DNA of 39,925 nucleotides from Candidatus Kapaibacterium sp. (GTDB lineage Bacteria > Bacteroidota > Ignavibacteria > Kapaibacteriales > UBA4661). This document shows, one piece after another, positions 16,583 to 24,365 of the stretch. The notes under the pieces were generated by a model, which saw only the letters and a list, made by a program, of their open reading frames with translations, had not been told where the DNA came from and searched no databases. The first letter of the stretch is position 1; each line of letters starts with the position of its first letter. The stretch lies in NCBI GenBank assembly GCA_004292595.1, contig RDXM01000105.1, positions 1-39,925 on the forward strand, written 5' to 3'. Both the position numbers and the translations under genes were made by a program.

Positions 16583-18013
16583 ATGATGCTCGACAACTAT
16601 ACAACAGATGGGTTCTATGATGAACTCTTTGAACGCGACGGCACACCTCGCGCTGGAGCCGTTCGCCTTGTTGATACCCTCAAAACAATGGGTTCGGACG
16701 ACCTCCGCTTGCGCCAACAAGCCGCCGAATCAACGCTGATGAATTTGGGAATTACCTTCAATGTCTATGGCAGCGATGCGGGCGTAGAGAAAATTTTTCC
16801 CTTCGACATCCTTCCGCGTATCGTCGAACACGTGGAATGGCACACGCTCCAAACGGGATTGTATCAGCGCATCAAGGCACTCAACCTCTTTTTGAACGAT
16901 ATTTACCATGAGCAAAAAATCGTTAAAGATGGCGTAATTCCTGAGTTTGTGATTAGTTCGAGCAAGGCGTATTTGCCCGCGTGTAAAGGCTTAGAGCCGC
17001 CAGACGGCATTTGGTGTCATATCACGGGAACGGACATTATCCGCGACAAAGACGGCACGTTCTACGTTTTGGAAGATAATTTGCGCTGTCCGTCGGGCGT
17101 TTCCTACGTCTTGGAAAATCGCCAAGTGATGAAACGGACGTTTCCCGAAGTCTTTGCTACGTCGAATGTTATCCCCGTTGATGATTATCCGTCGCGTCTG
17201 TTGGATGTGTTGCATCACATCGCTGGAAAGCCTTCGCCAACCTGCGTGGTGCTTACGCCGGGCATTTACAATTCTGCATACTTCGAGCATTCCTTCTTGG
17301 CGCGTCAGATGGGCATTGAGCTTGTCGAAGGGCGCGATTTGGCGGTGGTTGATGGCTACGTGCAGATGCGCACAACCAAGGGTTTCCGCCGCGTGGACGT
17401 GATTTATCGCCGCGTGGACGATACCTTCCTCGACCCAAAAGTCTTCGAGCCGTCGTCAATGCTGGGTGTTCCAGGAATTATGGATGTGTATCGCAATGGC
17501 AAAGTGGCTCTGGCAAACGCGCCTGGGACGGGCGTTGCGGACGACAAAGTCGTCTATGCCTACGTTCCGCAGATGATTCAGTATTATCTGGGCGAAGAGG
17601 CAATTTTGAAGAACGTCCCCACCTACGTTTGCTGGGAAGACGACCAACGGCAATACACGCTTGACAATATCGAACAACTCGTGGTGAAAGCGGCAAATGA
17701 ATCAGGCGGATACGGAATGCTCGTCGGACCACACGCAAGTACGGAAGACCACGCAAAATTCCGCACACTCGTCGCCGAAAACCCGCGTAATTACATCGCG
17801 CAGCCGACTATTTCTCTTTCGCGCGTTCCCACCATCATTGACAACCAAGCCTTCGAGGGGCGGCACGTGGACTTGCGTCCGTACATTCTCTACGGCAAGG
17901 ATATTTACGTGATGCCGGGCGGACTTACCCGCGTCGCACTGCGCAAAGGCTCGCTTGTGGTCAATTCCTCGCAAGGCGGCGGCAGCAAAGATACATGGGT
18001 GCTGGGCGCGTAG
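16583..18013 (+). CDS. Circularly permuted ATP-grasp type 2-like protein (DUF404/DUF407)
   Basis: 476 residues from ATG 16583 ([16 protein letters not shown]). The start is chosen because aggag at 16569-16573 lies 9 bases upstream; the ATG at 16574 would touch it, and the longer frame has no family support. [16 protein letters not shown]-like ([21 protein letters not shown]), [63 protein letters not shown] and DLRPYILYG are hallmarks of the family. Members often neighbour an alpha-E protein and a transglutaminase, and the family is thought to make or modify peptides; those partners are absent here, so this copy stands alone. Confidence 0.93.
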   Translation: MMLDNYTTDGFYDELFERDGTPRAGAVRLVDTLKTMGSDDLRLRQQAAESTLMNLGITFNVYGSDAGVEKIFPFDILPRIVEHVEWHTLQTGLYQRIKALNLFLNDIYHEQKIVKDGVIPEFVISSSKAYLPACKGLEPPDGIWCHITGTDIIRDKDGTFYVLEDNLRCPSGVSYVLENRQVMKRTFPEVFATSNVIPVDDYPSRLLDVLHHIAGKPSPTCVVLTPGIYNSAYFEHSFLARQMGIELVEGRDLAVVDGYVQMRTTKGFRRVDVIYRRVDDTFLDPKVFEPSSMLGVPGIMDVYRNGKVALANAPGTGVADDKVVYAYVPQMIQYYLGEEAILKNVPTYVCWEDDQRQYTLDNIEQLVVKAANESGGYGMLVGPHASTEDHAKFRTLVAENPRNYIAQPTISLSRVPTIIDNQAFEGRHVDLRPYILYGKDIYVMPGGLTRVALRKGSLVVNSSQGGGSKDTWVLGA

Positions 18014-18045
18014 AATTTAAGAAGTGTTGAGTGATGAATGTTGAG

Positions 18046-18114
18046 TGTTGAGTTTTTCTACACTTATTCATGCACTGCAAGGCTGCATGGGAACTTGCTC
18101 TCAAAAACTCAACA
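18046..18114. repeat. Intergenic inverted-repeat element, copy B (before 18149 gene)
   Basis: The arms tgttgagttttt (18046-18057) and aaaaactcaaca (18103-18114) pair perfectly over 12 bp. The following sequence (actcaaaacgtaacattt) resembles that after the element at 12178-12253, and both elements end shortly before a start codon. They look like members of one dispersed family. Confidence 0.75.
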
Positions 18115-18148
18115 TTTAGCACTCAAAACGTAACATTTATTCTGAAGC

Positions 18149-18988
18149 ATGGAAACTTCTTCAACAGACATCACCACACCGTTTGTACGCACCTGGCAAC
18201 GGATGCGCGGATTTGTACACTCTCTCGAAGAGCGCATCACCAGAGGCGCGGAAACGGAGCTTGGCAAAGATTGGCGGCGCTATATTTTTCGCATTTTTGC
18301 CTTACTCTGCGGCATTGCTTTTGTTGTCGGTGCGTTTGACCTTGTTTTTATGCCGTGGTACGTCGGGCATGACCAAATAACGCGGATGCCCGACGTGCGC
18401 AATATGAGCTTCACGCAAGCCGCAAAAATGCTGGAAGAGCGCGGTTTTACTGTCAAAACGGCAAGTGAGTATTACAATAATTCTGTGCCAGCAGGGCATA
18501 TTGTCAGCCAGATGCCCTTTCCGCTGAGTATGGTGAAATCAAGCCGCACGGTGTATCTCACGCTCAGTCGCGGCAAGCAACTCTTGGAGATGCCGAACTT
18601 GGTCGGTTTGAGCGTCCGCGATGCGCGTATTGCACTGATTCGCTTGGGCTTGTCGCTCAATAATGCCGCATATGAATTTAATGAAAATGTTGCGGCAAAC
18701 GTCATTTTTGAGCAAAGCGTGAAAACAAAAGAACGTCTAAACTTTGGCGCGACGGTAGATGTGCGCGTGAGCTTAGGACCAGAAATTGTCTTGCTACTCG
18801 TGCCAGATGTGGAAGGAAAATCACTGGAAGACGCGAAAAATATGCTTGTTGGAGCTGGCTTGACCATCGGCGACATTACGCCGCAAGTTGATGAAACCTT
18901 TGTAACAAATACGGTTTTGAAACAAAATCCCGCTCCAAACGATTCAGTAAAAACGGGAACGGCTGTGAATTTGATTGTTGCGAAATAA
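18149..18988 (+). CDS. Membrane-anchored PASTA-domain protein
   Basis: 279 residues. A cytoplasmic N-terminus of about 45 residues is followed by one transmembrane helix (about 46-70, IFRIFALLCGIAFVVGAFDL) and three PASTA domains. These begin near MPDVRNMSFTQA (79), MPNLVGLSVRDA (148) and VPDVEGKSLEDA (216). Each ends in the usual short strand (VYLTLSRG, VRVSLGP, VNLIVAK). PASTA domains bind peptidoglycan fragments. There is no kinase or transpeptidase domain, so this may act as a cell-wall sensor or scaffold. It lies 60 bp before the receiver/cyclase gene in the same direction. Confidence 0.93.
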   Translation: METSSTDITTPFVRTWQRMRGFVHSLEERITRGAETELGKDWRRYIFRIFALLCGIAFVVGAFDLVFMPWYVGHDQITRMPDVRNMSFTQAAKMLEERGFTVKTASEYYNNSVPAGHIVSQMPFPLSMVKSSRTVYLTLSRGKQLLEMPNLVGLSVRDARIALIRLGLSLNNAAYEFNENVAANVIFEQSVKTKERLNFGATVDVRVSLGPEIVLLLVPDVEGKSLEDAKNMLVGAGLTIGDITPQVDETFVTNTVLKQNPAPNDSVKTGTAVNLIVAK

Positions 18989-19047
18989 TCTGAAAGATGG
19001 TTCAACAAATTTGATTCAACAAATTTTTCTTCTGAAGGGCAGTATGT

Positions 19048-20775
19048 ATGGCACTTACCGCATTTGTTGCTTCGACAAGTAAGCTCTTGTCGAAATTTGT
19101 TCAGGATGTGTGCGTAGCGGAGGACATTCAAGTCCGCCAGATGAAGCACCATTCCTCACTTTTGAATGAACTTTTGGCTGCGCCACCAGATTTGCTCTTC
19201 CTCCATGCTTCCATTATTGAAGAGTTTGATGAAAACATTGTTGCGCGAATCAAGAACGACGACACCCTCAGCCGTGCTTTTATCGTCGTCTTTGCTTCGC
19301 GCCCTGAAGGTGCGGAATTTGCCTACAAAATCGGTGGTGATGCTTTTCTGCCGATTCCCTTCAAAGACGAACAATTTGCCCAGATTTTACGCCTCATTCT
19401 GAACTTGCCCAAGCATATTTTGGTCGTGAGCAAGTCCGACGCACTGCCGAACACCGTACGCGAGGCGGGCGCAATGTTTGAGTATAACGTAGAGTGGGCG
19501 CATTCGGCAGAAGAAGCAAGTAAAATTGCGGGTGAGAAATTCCCCGACCTAATTTTGAGCGAGTACGCGCTCCCACAGCGCAACGGTGCGGCACTGGCGA
19601 AACTCGTGAAAAGCTCGCATTTGCTGGGGCATATTCCTGTTGTGGTGATGATGGAATCTAACGACGTGGAAATCGTCGAAGAGTGCTTCGAGGCTGGGTG
19701 CAACGATGTTTTTCTCTATCCTTTCGACCGCCATAAGCACATCAATCTTATCAGCGCGATTGTGAAACCGCCCAAGAAAGGGCGGAAATACTCGGCTCTC
19801 GTGGTGGACGATAGCATTACGATTCGCCACGTTATTTCCAAAATGTTCAAGCAAATGGGTTTTACTGTGATGACCGCCGCCGATGGTCAAGAAGGCATGA
19901 AACTTGCCACGCAGCACCAGCCCGACATTATCACGAGCGATTACGATATGCCCGTCATGGACGGGTGGGATTTTTGCGCCCGCTTGCGCGAAAGCGAATA
20001 CACATCGGAGATTCCTGTGGTGATGGTTTCGTCGCGCAGCACCATTACCGACAAGCGCAAAGCGCAATCGCTGGGCGTGGCGGCGTATTTGACCAAACCT
20101 TTTAGAAATGAAGATTTGGAGCGGATTGTAAAGGCATTGGTCGTGCAGACGCAACGTCGCAAAAAAGAAGAAGCGTTGGAAAAATACACCAGCAGCGATG
20201 CGGTGCAGGACTTAGAACGCGGCGGACCAACACCGCTTGAAACCCGCATTGTTACGATGATTTCGACTAATATCGTGGAATTTACTAAAAAATTCGATTG
20301 GCTGGGAACTGACCGCGCTTTGGAGATGCTCAACGACTATTTCACGCGCTTTGCTGAGATTATTGCCGAGCGCAAAGGTGTGATTGACAGCTTAGGCGGC
20401 GATGAAATCCTCGCCCGCTTCGATACCGCCGACCCCAAAAGCGATGCGATGAACGCTGCCGATGCTGTTGTAGCAATGCTAGAATATCTTGATGAGTACA
20501 ACGCACACAGTGATGATGAAGTAGAAGTGCGTATTGGTTTACATACCGCTCGCCTTCTTGTAGGCAATTACGGCAGCGCAGCGCACAGAATGGTCTATTC
20601 CATGCTCGGCGATGGCGTAGGAATTACCAAGCTGCTCCAACGCTCTACCGCGCCAAATTCTTGCCTCATTTCCTCCGATGCCTACGAGTACGTGAAAGCA
20701 AGCATTGGCGATTTACCGTCGTATTCCGTGCCGCGTCGCTCGGGCGAGCGCGATATTATTGCGTACAAATTGTGA
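19048..20775 (+). CDS. Triple-receiver protein with degenerate class III cyclase domain
   Basis: 575 residues. Receiver 1 (about 1-118) has His at the phospho-acceptor place (LLFLHAS). Receiver 2 (122-238) has Glu172 there (LILSEYALP). Receiver 3 (247-365) is complete: Asp254-Asp255, acceptor Asp298 in SDYDMPVMDG, Ser328 and Lys350 in TKPF. A class III nucleotidyl cyclase-like domain follows (about 398-575), but key residues differ: Asn408 stands for the first metal Asp, MVYSML replaces the DYT base-recognition segment, and GDGVGITKLL lacks the usual Asn and Arg of VNLAARL. The second metal Asp452 is kept. It is therefore probably a signalling protein with an inactive or altered cyclase output domain. 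The start is the only sensible ATG. Confidence 0.9.
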   Translation: MALTAFVASTSKLLSKFVQDVCVAEDIQVRQMKHHSSLLNELLAAPPDLLFLHASIIEEFDENIVARIKNDDTLSRAFIVVFASRPEGAEFAYKIGGDAFLPIPFKDEQFAQILRLILNLPKHILVVSKSDALPNTVREAGAMFEYNVEWAHSAEEASKIAGEKFPDLILSEYALPQRNGAALAKLVKSSHLLGHIPVVVMMESNDVEIVEECFEAGCNDVFLYPFDRHKHINLISAIVKPPKKGRKYSALVVDDSITIRHVISKMFKQMGFTVMTAADGQEGMKLATQHQPDIITSDYDMPVMDGWDFCARLRESEYTSEIPVVMVSSRSTITDKRKAQSLGVAAYLTKPFRNEDLERIVKALVVQTQRRKKEEALEKYTSSDAVQDLERGGPTPLETRIVTMISTNIVEFTKKFDWLGTDRALEMLNDYFTRFAEIIAERKGVIDSLGGDEILARFDTADPKSDAMNAADAVVAMLEYLDEYNAHSDDEVEVRIGLHTARLLVGNYGSAAHRMVYSMLGDGVGITKLLQRSTAPNSCLISSDAYEYVKASIGDLPSYSVPRRSGERDIIAYKL

Positions 20776-20784
20776 TTTATCCTT

Positions 20785-21771
20785 ATGCCATTTATCTTCA
20801 AAAACCCTGAATTCTTCTGGCTTTTCGCGCTCTTGCCCGTGCTGTTCTATCGCTACTGGCGCGTGGGCGCGGCGCAAGGCGAGGTGCGCTTTTCCACCCT
20901 GCAAGGCTTTCGTGCAATCAAACCGAATGCGCGGGTGTATTTGCGCCATGTTCCGTTTGTTTTGCGTGTGTGTGCCTTTTGCTTGCTGGTTGTAGCGATT
21001 GCGCGTCCGCAGTCCAGCGCGAAAGGGCAAAACGTGGAAACCGAAGGCATTGATATCGTGCTGGCAATGGATATTTCGGGTTCGATGCTTGCCGAAGATT
21101 TTAAGCCAAATCGCATAGAAGCCGCAAAAAAGCTGGCAGTGGAGTTTATCGAATCGCGCCCGAATGACCGCATCGGGCTGGTGGTTTTTAGCGGCGAGAG
21201 CTTTACGCAATGCCCGCTCACCACCGACCACGATGTACTGAAAAATCTCTTTGGAGCAATCAAAAGCGGTATGGTGCTCGACGGCACTGCTATTGGCTTG
21301 GGGCTGAGTACGGCGGTTAGTCGCTTGAAAGATTCGGAAGCAAAAAGTAAAGTGGTGATTCTCCTCACCGATGGCGTGAATAATTCTGGCTCGGTCGCGC
21401 CGCTTACCTCGGCGGAAATTGCTCGCACCTTTGGCATTCGCGTTTACACGATTGGCATTGGCACGTACGGTTTCGCGCCATATCCCGTGCAAACCCCGTT
21501 TGGCATTCAATACCAAAATCTCGAAGTGCAGATTGATGAAGACGTGATGAAGCAAATCGCGCACATGACCAACGGACGCTACTTCCGCGCCACCAGCAAC
21601 ACAAAACTGCAAGAAGTCTATAACGAAATTGACAAACTGGAACGCACCAAAATCTTTGTAACCGAATTCCGCCGCTATTCTGAGGAATTTTATCCCTTCG
21701 CGCTCGCAGCAGCCGCACTCTTGCTGTTGGAAATTTTACTGCGCTACACGGTGCTGCGCAGCATACCGTAG
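20785..21771 (+). CDS. batA: BatA-like von Willebrand factor type A membrane protein
   Basis: 328 residues. Two N-terminal hydrophobic helices (about 8-24 and 56-74), a VWA domain and a C-terminal helix (about 302-322) give the BatA layout. The MIDAS metal site is intact: DISGS (96-100), the later Thr in LDGTAIGLG and LLTDGVNNSG. BatA normally sits with MoxR, BatB, BatC, BatD and BatE; none of those is here, so this is a lone gene, or the rest lies elsewhere. It starts 10 bp after the receiver/cyclase gene and is probably co-transcribed with it. Confidence 0.9.
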   Translation: MPFIFKNPEFFWLFALLPVLFYRYWRVGAAQGEVRFSTLQGFRAIKPNARVYLRHVPFVLRVCAFCLLVVAIARPQSSAKGQNVETEGIDIVLAMDISGSMLAEDFKPNRIEAAKKLAVEFIESRPNDRIGLVVFSGESFTQCPLTTDHDVLKNLFGAIKSGMVLDGTAIGLGLSTAVSRLKDSEAKSKVVILLTDGVNNSGSVAPLTSAEIARTFGIRVYTIGIGTYGFAPYPVQTPFGIQYQNLEVQIDEDVMKQIAHMTNGRYFRATSNTKLQEVYNEIDKLERTKIFVTEFRRYSEEFYPFALAAAALLLLEILLRYTVLRSIP

Positions 21772-22043
21772 GGGAAAGGATGAAATCTGAAGTATGAAAT
21801 CTGAAGTATGAGGTATCTGTACACGACAAAACTTCTGAAAGGTGCGTAAAATCAGACTTCAGTGGCACAGGCATTCTTGCCTGTGTGCGTCGCTTGAACC
21901 TCGCGCCAACACTCACAGACAAGAATGTCTATGCCACTGTATAAAAAAATTGTTGTGTACAGAAGTATGAGGGATGAAGTCTGAAAGCCGCACAAATACA
22001 AGTGTTTGCGGTAAACGCCTACCGAAAATCATCAACAATCACC
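21772..22043. other. Intergenic stretch with direct repeats and an inverted-repeat element
   Basis: No gene is supported. A short unit (gaaatctgaagtatga) is repeated just before the inverted-repeat element at 21816-21963, and gaagtatgagg occurs on both sides of that element (21803-21813 and 21962-21972), which could be a target duplication or part of the repeat tract. Confidence 0.6.
21816..21963. repeat. Inverted-repeat element with 'gtacacgacaa' ends and nested palindromes
   Basis: The ends tctgtacacgacaa (21816-21829) and ttgttgtgtacaga (21950-21963) pair at 13 of 14 positions and share their sequence with the 12776-12888 element. Nested inside is a pair of palindromes of the acagacaagaatgtct family (21860-21885 and 21914-21939), which is a different interior from 12776-12888. 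Confidence 0.85.
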
Positions 22044-23132
22044 ATGAGCGCGAAACTCTCCGCAACGGAAATTATACGTCGTCATAATGCCGCAAAACGC
22101 CGCCGCTCCTTGCTTGCAGCGCGGTGCAGCGATGTTTTTTTTGGAATATATTTGCTGATTTTGCTCCAGAAAACCTTGTGGGAAGGCGTGTTCAATCCAA
22201 GCGGCGCACCGCAAACGCTGGATATGGCGTGGTACGCGCTTGTCTGCGGGCTTGGTAGCGCGTTTGGCGTGGCGATGGGCATTCTACGCGCTTCTCCTGC
22301 GAGTCTGATTTTCGGCTTACAAAATGACAGCGACAAAGGAACGTGGCGGGAAGCCGTCGCGCTGCACTGGTCGTGGACGCTCGGCATTTTGACGGTGGTT
22401 GCGGGTTGGATTATCACCAAAATTTCCCTCGTTGATTTCTTCTCCGATGAAGGCGTGGCGGGTGCGAAGCGGATTTTTGTCGCGCTCTTTACGCCAGAAT
22501 TTTCCATTTTTGGACAAGCCTTTTACGCCATTATCGAAACGATTTACCTCGCGCTCATGGCGACGTTGCTTGCTTTGCCATTCTCATTTTTGCTCAGTTT
22601 TTTCTGTGCGGAAAACTGCGCACGCGAGATTTTTGGCGGTCATCCAGCCGCGATGGCGATGTACTACGGCTTGCGCTTTTTGGCAAATCTCACGCGCTCG
22701 ATTGAGCCGCTTATTTGGGCGATTGTCTTTTCGGTCTGGGTGGGAATTGGTCCGTTTGCGGGAATGCTCGCGCTCGCCGTCCACACGATTGCATCGCTTA
22801 TGAAGCAGTATTCCGAGCAGATTGAGGAAATTGATAACGGCACGGTTGAAGCGATAGAATCCACAGGAGCCGCACCGTTACAGGTGGTCTGGTTCGCGGT
22901 TGTGCCGCAGATTGTGTTGCCGTTTTTGAGCTTTACGATTTATCGGTGGGACATCAACGTCCGCATGGCGACGGTGATTGGTCTTGTCGGCGGCGGCGGT
23001 ATCGGAACGCTTTTGGTGCAATATCAAGGCTTGGCAAAATGGCACGAAGTCGGCTTGATAATTTTTATGATAGCCGCCGTTGTGTGGGTGATGGACTATC
23101 TTTCCTCGAAAATTCGTGCAGCAATTCGGTAG
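22044..23132 (+). CDS. PhnE-like ABC transporter permease (phosphonate-type)
   Basis: 362 residues from ATG 22044 (MSAKLSATEIIRRHN); the longer frame adds 14 residues with no support. Several transmembrane helices are seen, with the membrane domain concentrated in the C-terminal 210 residues (FGQAFYAIIETIYLALMATLLALPFSFLLS onward in pieces). The cytoplasmic coupling loop EAIESTGAAPLQVVWFAVVPQ is the EAA motif of binding-protein-dependent importers, and WDINVRMATVIGLVGGGGIG is typical of PhnE. No ATPase or binding-protein gene is adjacent, so the substrate and partners are unknown. Confidence 0.9.
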   Translation: MSAKLSATEIIRRHNAAKRRRSLLAARCSDVFFGIYLLILLQKTLWEGVFNPSGAPQTLDMAWYALVCGLGSAFGVAMGILRASPASLIFGLQNDSDKGTWREAVALHWSWTLGILTVVAGWIITKISLVDFFSDEGVAGAKRIFVALFTPEFSIFGQAFYAIIETIYLALMATLLALPFSFLLSFFCAENCAREIFGGHPAAMAMYYGLRFLANLTRSIEPLIWAIVFSVWVGIGPFAGMLALAVHTIASLMKQYSEQIEEIDNGTVEAIESTGAAPLQVVWFAVVPQIVLPFLSFTIYRWDINVRMATVIGLVGGGGIGTLLVQYQGLAKWHEVGLIIFMIAAVVWVMDYLSSKIRAAIR

Positions 23133-23312
23133 AAAAATTGTTTGTTCAAGTAATAGAGCGGTTTTCAAGACTTCACTGCCCTTGAGAATCAAAACGCCCA
23201 AACACGAGATTGTATCTTGCCTCCAGAAGATTCTGCTTCAACGTGCAAACACCAAAAAACAGGCTTCAAGCCCTGATATATTCTTGCGTTCAGGCACTTC
23301 AAAGAGAAATTT

Positions 23313-24032
23313 TTAAAAGAAAAACCGTAGCGCAACATTCGCCGATGAAACAAAGGCATCGCTGGAGAAATCAGGATTGAAACGGCGCGGATAGTTGCTG
23401 GGAATAGGGCTGGACGTGTGGGGTTGTCCAGTGGTATAGCTTGTGCCGTGCAGTTCTGCGCCAATCGTGATATTTTTTGTAAGAATATACTCGAACCCAA
23501 GCACTCCCCCAAACCAAAAAGACCCAACGGATTCATTGTAAATGTAGAAAAACGTTTGGCGCGGCGGCGTAGAGAACCACTCCACCGACGACGACACCAA
23601 GCCAGAGCGCAGACCGCCATACGCTCGCATATTCTGCTCAATCGGATGCGTGTAATACGTGCCAACGCCAAAGCGGAAAAAGAGGTTGTTGCGCACATTT
23701 TGGATAGATTGCGTAGAATCAAGTTTTATAGGAAATTTATCCTGCGTTGAAGAAAGAGCAAACTCCGTCTCCACACGAAAATACTTGCCAATTTGCACGG
23801 GAATATACCACGACAACACACCTGCTGGCTGGATATTGTACGTGTCATTGCTGGGAAACGTGTAGGGAATAATGCTCACGCCAAACCCCAAATGAGCAAT
23901 TTCTGGTTCAGGCTTGATTGCTCCAAGTTTTGCCGTATTGCTGCCAGAAGATTGTGCGAAGGACGCAGACACAGCACACACAAGCGCGAAGAAGAACGAT
24001 AGCAGGCGCATCTGGAAGGTTTGTTGAGCCAT
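23313..24032 (-). CDS. Outer-membrane beta-barrel protein with signal peptide
   Basis: 239 residues from ATG 24032 (MAQQTFQMRLLSFFF); the Met seven residues later is also possible. A signal peptide ends near SASFAQ. The rest alternates polar and aromatic residues in short strands (FGVSIIPYTF, YFRVETEFAL, NNLFFRFGVGTYY, SFWFGGVLGFEYIL, ITIGAELHGTSY) and finishes in ANVALRFFF, with the terminal Phe that marks barrel insertion by the BAM machinery. The function is not known. It converges on the permease gene with 180 bp between them, where I see no gene. Confidence 0.8.
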   Translation of the reverse strand: MAQQTFQMRLLSFFFALVCAVSASFAQSSGSNTAKLGAIKPEPEIAHLGFGVSIIPYTFPSNDTYNIQPAGVLSWYIPVQIGKYFRVETEFALSSTQDKFPIKLDSTQSIQNVRNNLFFRFGVGTYYTHPIEQNMRAYGGLRSGLVSSSVEWFSTPPRQTFFYIYNESVGSFWFGGVLGFEYILTKNITIGAELHGTSYTTGQPHTSSPIPSNYPRRFNPDFSSDAFVSSANVALRFFF

Positions 24033-24365
24033 GATAAGGAATGAAGAAAATGATGAATGATGAAGGTCAGGGTGCATTTGAAAAGCACTATCTTCCAGCA
24101 ATTTACAAAATTTTCGCCTTTGTCAATCGCTCAATAACAGAGTTTATCTCGAATAAGGTTTTTAGGATTTTGGAGCAAGGCAGCATGCTGCCTTGTTTCG
24201 TAAAAAAGTCTATTCGGAATAAAGTCTAACGTACATCAAAAATATGCCTGACTGTCCGATACTCTTTGGTCAGACTCGTGATGGAAAAGCAAACATCAAA
24301 ATACAAAAATCAACTTTATTTTAATACTCCCGCGCTGAACGACACCACCATAATCCTCATTTTCC
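24033..24365. other. 333-bp divergent intergenic region holding a 91-bp repeat
   Basis: It separates the outer-membrane gene (minus) from the MmeI-like gene (plus), so promoters for both should lie here; I see no clear -35/-10 pair. The repeat at 24139-24229 fills the middle. Short frames inside are not supported. Confidence 0.6.
24139..24229 (+). repeat. 91-bp palindromic repeat, copy 1
   Basis: It matches 39833-39923 with a single visible mismatch, in the same orientation. The ends are imperfect inverted repeats of about 26 bases (agagtttatctcgaata against its counterpart in gaataaagtct), and the centre caaggcagcatgctgccttg is a perfect 20-bp palindrome. No coding capacity. The structure is that of a miniature inverted-repeat element. 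Confidence 0.92.

Noticed and set aside
20713-21612. 299-residue open frame on the minus strand
   Set aside because: It is antisense to batA, with a His/Arg/Cys-rich translation typical of shadow frames.
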